Positions 28,361 to 32,231 of a stretch of 32,231 nucleotides of DNA are shown here, piece by piece (the stretch's first letter is position 1; each line of letters starts with the position of its first letter). Both the position numbers and the translations under genes were made by a program. The stretch spans positions 1-32,231 of the IMG/VR virus record IMGVR_UViG_3300021961_000365. One strand, 5' to 3'. Source of the stretch: a virus. The notes under the pieces were generated by a model. That model was not told the origin of the DNA, ran no database searches, and worked only from the letters and a program-made list of their open reading frames with translations.

Positions 28361-31089
28361 TTGGATTCTAGGGCGGCGAGGCGTTTGCGGAGGGACTGCA
28401 GCTCGGCTACGAGGATAGGAATGAGAGCCGCATCACTACGCTGCCACTGCTTTGTAATGGTGGTGGGGTCGTCATCGCCCACACTCACCGCGCCGATATG
28501 GGCGAAGATGGGGTCTGCGGCGTGTTCCTCTTGAGCAACAAATCCAATAACATCCTTGCCGTCGCCATTGGTGTCTCCCTTCCAGTCAAACACGCGAGGT
28601 TTTAGCGCATCAATCAATCGGCCCGAATCCGTGAAGTCGCGGAGGTTTTCTTTGAGGCGAGCGTCAGATGTCGTGTTGTAAACAACGGCGTTGGTCGTAC
28701 CGACGCGAGAAATGGAGCCAATTTGACCGCCAGAACTACGCATAGCGTAAAAGATGGAACCACTAGTATCATCACTGTTGAGAGAAGTGATTCCGCCTCC
28801 TGCTCCAGTGTATGTAGCAGAGATGCTGCCCGTGACCGCGAGGCCAGCCGTAGTTATTTCCGCTTGAGTCACAGTACTTCCAGCAGTTGAACCTGTTGAA
28901 ACCCCCAATCTTAACGGTATAGAATTTTGAGTATTTAGATAAACAGCAGTAGTGCTGCTATTTCTAATTGAAAACATTTGAGTGGTGGAATTACCAACCC
29001 AAGCCGAATTAAAATCTCCACCATTTGTAACAGTTGTATTCTGAGCAACCCCAGATGTTATTGTAGAACTAATGTTTCCCGTGGCCGACAAAGTCCCTGT
29101 GATTGCCGCGCCTCCAGAGGAAAACTGAACAACTTGTGCGCCAGCATTATTATAGAATGTGGTGGTTGGGCTTGTTGTGCCACCCGTGATTACGATTGGG
29201 TTTACCGAACGAGTCACGTTGGTTACCCCCCAATCCCCCGCGTTTATAATACCTGCACCAAATTGCCAACGGTCTCCACTTGACCCAGCCGCCGAAATTA
29301 GTGCAGAGGCGGCACTACTTGTGCCGTAAATTAATGTGTTAGGAAAACCCGCTTGTGTAATAGTTCCAGTAGTCGATACCGTCGTGAAGCTCCCCGCCGC
29401 AGCCGTGGTCTGTCCGATGGCCGTGGAGTTTAGGCCGGTGGTTGTCAACTGCCCCACCTGTGTTTGGTTTACGCGCAATGACACTGGATGATTCGTGTAA
29501 GAGCCAATTACAGCAACCCCTGTGTCGTATGTTAGGGTGGTGCGAATAGTGCCGGAATTGACTTGGACGGTGTCGATTGCGGTTACATTGCCTCCCGTTG
29601 ACATGGTCACGGCACTTGAACCAACTGCAACATTTCCGCTAAACGTAGCCGTGCTAGATGTAGTTAGCGTCGTCGCCGCCACCGTGCTAGGCGTGGTGGC
29701 TCCGATAGCCGTGGAGTTTAGGCCAGTGGAGGTGAAGGTGGCAGCTATTACACCACTTGCACCAAGTTGCAGAACAGTTGAACCGCTGCTGAGAATACCG
29801 GCATACGCTGTTGATGAACCCAATAATGCACCACCTGCGCTGCTTTCAACACCCACAGTCAATGTGCTGCCATTGTTACCTAAGCGCATCTGTTTGTAAC
29901 CTGTGCCATAAGGTGCGGTAGACTCTAATGTGGTGCTGCCAGACGCAACTGTTGAGGTAATGGTTCCACTCGCGGCCACCGTCGTTCCGCTAATCGCCCC
30001 GCCTGAGATAGCATCCGCGCCCACATCAATCGACCCAAATCCGCTAGTGATGCTGCCGCTGTTAAGTGCGCCGACGGTGACGAGCGCAGAAGTGCCAACG
30101 TAGCCGGTGCAGCTTGCAAGGTTGCCGCTGGCTGGGGTGCCTAGCACCGCTCCGTTGCCAAGCGTGGCTACACCTGTGACACCGAGCGTGCTAGAGAATG
30201 TGCCTGTGGTGGCTGCAACGGATGACGGGGTGGTGGCACCCAGCGTGCCGTTCAACGCCGCCGCCAGCGAAGTTCCTGTGGCAATGCCGATGTTTGGCGT
30301 GACTAGCGTAGGGCTGGTATCAACCACAAACTTTGTGCCTGTGCCAGTCTGTGAGGCAATAGACGTGGCGTTACCAGATGACGTAATTACGCCAGTGAGG
30401 TTTGCGTTGGTGCCATCATTCCCGTTCAACTTCTGAATCGCCTGTAAAATAGAATCTGTCGCGGCCACTGTGCCAGCACCGCTAGTGTAGCCAGTGAGAA
30501 CCTTGGCAATGACGGGAGCGTTAGTCAGAGTCGTGGCGTTGCCTGAGCTGGTTACGTCGCCCGTAAGGTTGGCGTTCGTTACCACCGTAGCCGCAAACGA
30601 CCCTGTGCCACTACCCGTAACCCCACCCGTCAGCGTGATTGTCTGGTCGCCTGTATTTGTGCCGCTGAGATTTGAACCCGTCACTGCACCTGTTGCCGCA
30701 ACCGTGCTAGTTGCAGTAATGGTAGTCGCCGCCACCGTAGAAGGATTGCTTGCGCCAAGCGCAGTGTTTGTAATGCCGACAGAACTATAATCCGTGCTTA
30801 CGCCCACCACCGCGCCCGTGCGCCCGAATACGCTAGAAACAGCGTCTGTGTTGTCCACCTTCTCCCAAGCCGAGCCATTGCTAATAATCCAATCGCCAAT
30901 GTTAAACACCAAGCTAAACTGCGTGCCACCCGCGCTCACTACATAATAATGTCCATTAGTAATTGCAGCTGGCGGATTTGCTAGCGTAGGCGTATTAGTT
31001 GCCGCACTCCATGTCCCCTTATATGTCACTGTACCCGTAAGCAAGCTGGGCGGAGCGTAGTTGATTACTTGGTCAAAGATTCCAGACAT
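28357..31089 (-). CDS. Tail fibre with C-terminal S74 self-cleaving chaperone
   Basis: A 910-residue receptor-binding fibre. After a short head (about 1-95, with YYVVSAGGTQFSLVFNIGDW), the shaft is threonine/alanine/glycine-rich with repeated units such as GASNPSTVAATT (about 112), GATTPSSVAATT (284), GATTPSTVAATT (463) and GQTTAAAGSFTT (559). The last 103 residues, starting SDARLKENLRDF, are an S74 intramolecular chaperone. The serine and lysine of SDARLK are the expected self-cleavage pair, and IGFVAQE fits the family. I use the ATG at 31089, one base after the upstream stop codon, instead of 31143. The final coiled coil (LVAELQSLRKRLAAL) trimerises the chaperone. Confidence 0.85.
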   Translation of the reverse strand: MSGIFDQVINYAPPSLLTGTVTYKGTWSAATNTPTLANPPAAITNGHYYVVSAGGTQFSLVFNIGDWIISNGSAWEKVDNTDAVSSVFGRTGAVVGVSTDYSSVGITNTALGASNPSTVAATTITATSTVAATGAVTGSNLSGTNTGDQTITLTGGVTGSGTGSFAATVVTNANLTGDVTSSGNATTLTNAPVIAKVLTGYTSGAGTVAATDSILQAIQKLNGNDGTNANLTGVITSSGNATSIASQTGTGTKFVVDTSPTLVTPNIGIATGTSLAAALNGTLGATTPSSVAATTGTFSSTLGVTGVATLGNGAVLGTPASGNLASCTGYVGTSALVTVGALNSGSITSGFGSIDVGADAISGGAISGTTVAASGTITSTVASGSTTLESTAPYGTGYKQMRLGNNGSTLTVGVESSAGGALLGSSTAYAGILSSGSTVLQLGASGVIAATFTSTGLNSTAIGATTPSTVAATTLTTSSTATFSGNVAVGSSAVTMSTGGNVTAIDTVQVNSGTIRTTLTYDTGVAVIGSYTNHPVSLRVNQTQVGQLTTTGLNSTAIGQTTAAAGSFTTVSTTGTITQAGFPNTLIYGTSSAASALISAAGSSGDRWQFGAGIINAGDWGVTNVTRSVNPIVITGGTTSPTTTFYNNAGAQVVQFSSGGAAITGTLSATGNISSTITSGVAQNTTVTNGGDFNSAWVGNSTTQMFSIRNSSTTAVYLNTQNSIPLRLGVSTGSTAGSTVTQAEITTAGLAVTGSISATYTGAGGGITSLNSDDTSGSIFYAMRSSGGQIGSISRVGTTNAVVYNTTSDARLKENLRDFTDSGRLIDALKPRVFDWKGDTNGDGKDVIGFVAQEEHAADPIFAHIGAVSVGDDDPTTITKQWQRSDAALIPILVAELQSLRKRLAALESK

Positions 31090-31090
31090 A

Positions 31091-31411
31091 TTAGGCGTAG
31101 TTGAGTTCGCTGATTGTAATTGTGCCGCTGCCAGATACTGCAATCACCTTAGCAGCAATAGCCCATGAACGGCTCCAGATGCCAGAGTTGCCATCCTTAA
31201 AGATGTGACCAGCCCCAGCCGTTGGCGCACCGCCATCAATCGTGACGCGCATATCGCACCCATCTAAGCTCCAATAGACATGGCTTGTGTCAGCATCAAG
31301 TGCCGCCACAATAAAGTCGGAAGCTGTCCCTGTAACAGCTAATGTTCTATCACCCACGCCCGGCGCGGGTAACACTTGCATTGGGCCATTAACGATTCTT
31401 GAGTTAGCCAT
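31091..31411 (-). CDS. Small virion protein, paralogue of its upstream neighbour
   Basis: A 106-residue beta-rich protein from the ATG at 31411. It shares with the preceding 103-residue protein a VT-x-DG-x-x-P...GH-x-F core (here MRVTIDGGAPTAGAGHIFKD) and the same order of strands before and after, so the two arose by duplication. It lies between a connector-like protein and the S74 fibre. It is probably a minor tail or decoration protein; the exact role is unknown. Confidence 0.65.
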   Translation of the reverse strand: MANSRIVNGPMQVLPAPGVGDRTLAVTGTASDFIVAALDADTSHVYWSLDGCDMRVTIDGGAPTAGAGHIFKDGNSGIWSRSWAIAAKVIAVSGSGTITISELNYA

Positions 31412-31415
31412 AAAA

Positions 31416-31727
31416 TTAGCAAGTAAAAGGTGAGCCGTAGACCGTGGCATCCACTGTTGCACGGATGAATTTAGCCGCATCTGCTCTGTTAGCACTCCAG
31501 AACTCGCGGGTGTTTGCGGCAAATAAATGCCCATTGGTTGAGCTAGGTGTGCTGCCATCATACGTTACATACACACCACCAACTTGCACTTCAAATAACA
31601 CAAACTTTGTTTTCCCATTATAAAATGCGGAGGTAAATGGGATAGCAGTGGTACTCACTGTAATCTTCTGGAGCGTGGCACCCGGAGCGGGAAGCGGATA
31701 TAAATTGACTGAGAATGTATTAGCCAT
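31416..31727 (-). CDS. Small virion protein, first of a tandem paralogous pair
   Basis: A 103-residue beta-rich protein (MANTFSVNLYPLPAPGATLQ, then VYVTYDGSTPSSTNGHLFAA). The DG-STP...GHLF core aligns with the DG-GAP...GHIF core of the next gene, and both end in a strand after an alanine/lysine segment. The likely fold is a small beta-sandwich as used in tail or capsid accessory proteins. There is no Shine-Dalgarno sequence before the ATG, which lies two bases after the previous stop codon. Confidence 0.65.
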   Translation of the reverse strand: MANTFSVNLYPLPAPGATLQKITVSTTAIPFTSAFYNGKTKFVLFEVQVGGVYVTYDGSTPSSTNGHLFAANTREFWSANRADAAKFIRATVDATVYGSPFTC

Positions 31728-31729
31728 GA

Positions 31730-32231
31730 TTAGCGGGATTGACGGGAATTATAGGTTGAGATTCTGCGTTGTAAGGTGTTTACGTTACGTTGGTTTTCTG
31801 CTTTGTCTACTTCTATCATAAGATACTGCTGGGCATTGTTTTCTTCGGCCATAGCCTTGTCAATCTGCCCATCAAAGCGCAGATAGTCAGCATAGGTGGC
31901 ATGGACAGCAAAACGATAGAACTCTAAGGGAATATCTGTAGAGGCCGCCGTGTATGGCCCACTCCACTCCTTGTAATAATTAACCCAAAACGAACTATTG
32001 TTGGAGAAATTATTGATAACGTGCGCCCCATCAACATCTACATAGAACTCATACTCTACTGAGCTATTAAGATTGAGAGGATTGTCGCGGAAAATGCGAT
32101 TGAAGCTATCCACCGTTGAAATGCCAGCATAGACGGCTGTGCCGCTGCCAGTATAGGTTTCTGTGCCAGTGCCAGTGGTTAAATCATAGGTGAACACAGA
32201 AGCACTCACTTCTGTAATCTCATAGTCGCCA
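31730..32231 (-). CDS. Tail/connector-type virion protein (5' end outside the window)
   Basis: The frame is open to the right edge (GDYEITEV continues upstream of a possible GTG at 32209), so the true start is probably outside. The visible part is 166 residues. A beta-rich first half (ETYTGSGTAVYAGISTVDSF) precedes a helical C-terminus (FYRFAVHATYADYLRFDGQI, then AQQYLMIEVDKAENQ). Long final helices with NNAQQYL...AENQR resemble tail adaptor or head-tail connector proteins. The gene order, upstream of fibre genes, fits this. The precise role is inference. Confidence 0.55.
   Translation of the reverse strand, partial: GDYEITEVSASVFTYDLTTGTGTETYTGSGTAVYAGISTVDSFNRIFRDNPLNLNSSVEYEFYVDVDGAHVINNFSNNSSFWVNYYKEWSGPYTAASTDIPLEFYRFAVHATYADYLRFDGQIDKAMAEENNAQQYLMIEVDKAENQRNVNTLQRRISTYNSRQSR

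Noticed and set aside
28357-31089. Diversity-generating retroelement targeting the fibre
   Set aside because: No reverse transcriptase gene and no paired template/variable repeat with adenine-specific differences were seen.
1-32231. CRISPR array or insertion sequence
   Set aside because: No regularly spaced direct repeats and no transposase-like protein or terminal inverted repeats were seen.

Overview
The window is a stretch of a tailed double-stranded DNA phage genome (Caudoviricetes), most likely podovirus-like. It has a terminase pair, large glutamine/alanine-rich internal-virion-type proteins, tail and receptor-binding proteins, a holin-type lysis cluster and a phage replication operon. 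It shows no tape-measure protein, sheath, integrase or lysogeny repressor. No DNA polymerase, primase, RNA polymerase, portal, major capsid protein or endolysin is visible, so the genome must continue at both ends. The host cannot be named; bacterial promoter-like elements and encoded-CCA tRNA fit a bacterium, and many start codons follow A/T-rich leaders rather than a Shine-Dalgarno sequence.

Layout. (1) Positions 1-2721, minus strand: the packaging operon reading leftward (small terminase, large terminase, two small proteins, and the first codons of another gene). (2) Positions 2722-3701: about 1 kb of non-coding control DNA between divergent operons, with many short dyads, candidate promoters, a C-run and clustered GCCTG words. 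It is the best candidate for the master control region and possibly a replication origin. (3) Positions 3702-6674, plus strand: a three-gene module of MoxR-type AAA ATPase, a helical protein of unknown function, and a protein joining a zinc-metallopeptidase-like HExxH region to a VWA domain. A strong compound hairpin follows at 6691-6754. (4) Positions 6768-15840, plus strand: a tightly packed early/replication operon with many ATGA start/stop overlaps. It holds small unknown proteins, a ribbon-helix-helix-like protein, a PD-(D/E)XK protein, a Nmad1-like protein, a putative SSB, a RecB/Cas4-like exonuclease, a DnaB-type helicase, tRNA-Thr(UGU), a frameshifted HNH gene, a SWIM zinc-finger protein, an intact HNH nuclease and a DnaQ/RNase H-fold exonuclease. 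(5) Positions 15844-32231, minus strand: the late structural and lysis operon, reading leftward. It runs from a tail/connector-type protein at the right edge through two paralogous small virion proteins, an S74 tail fibre, the holin region, four small basic proteins, a large propeller-like tail protein and a beta-helix tailspike to three internal-virion proteins.

The two operons converge at 15840/15844 with only three bases between stop codons and no clear terminator. The helicase, SSB, exonucleases and HNH proteins should serve DNA replication, recombination and processing; the terminase packages DNA; the minus-strand cluster builds the particle and lyses the cell. The most unusual element is the phage-borne MoxR / unknown / metallopeptidase-VWA module. 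It sits with early genes rather than virion genes, which argues for a role in host takeover, protein remodelling or phage-host conflict rather than simple assembly. All functional calls come from reading motifs by eye, without database searches.
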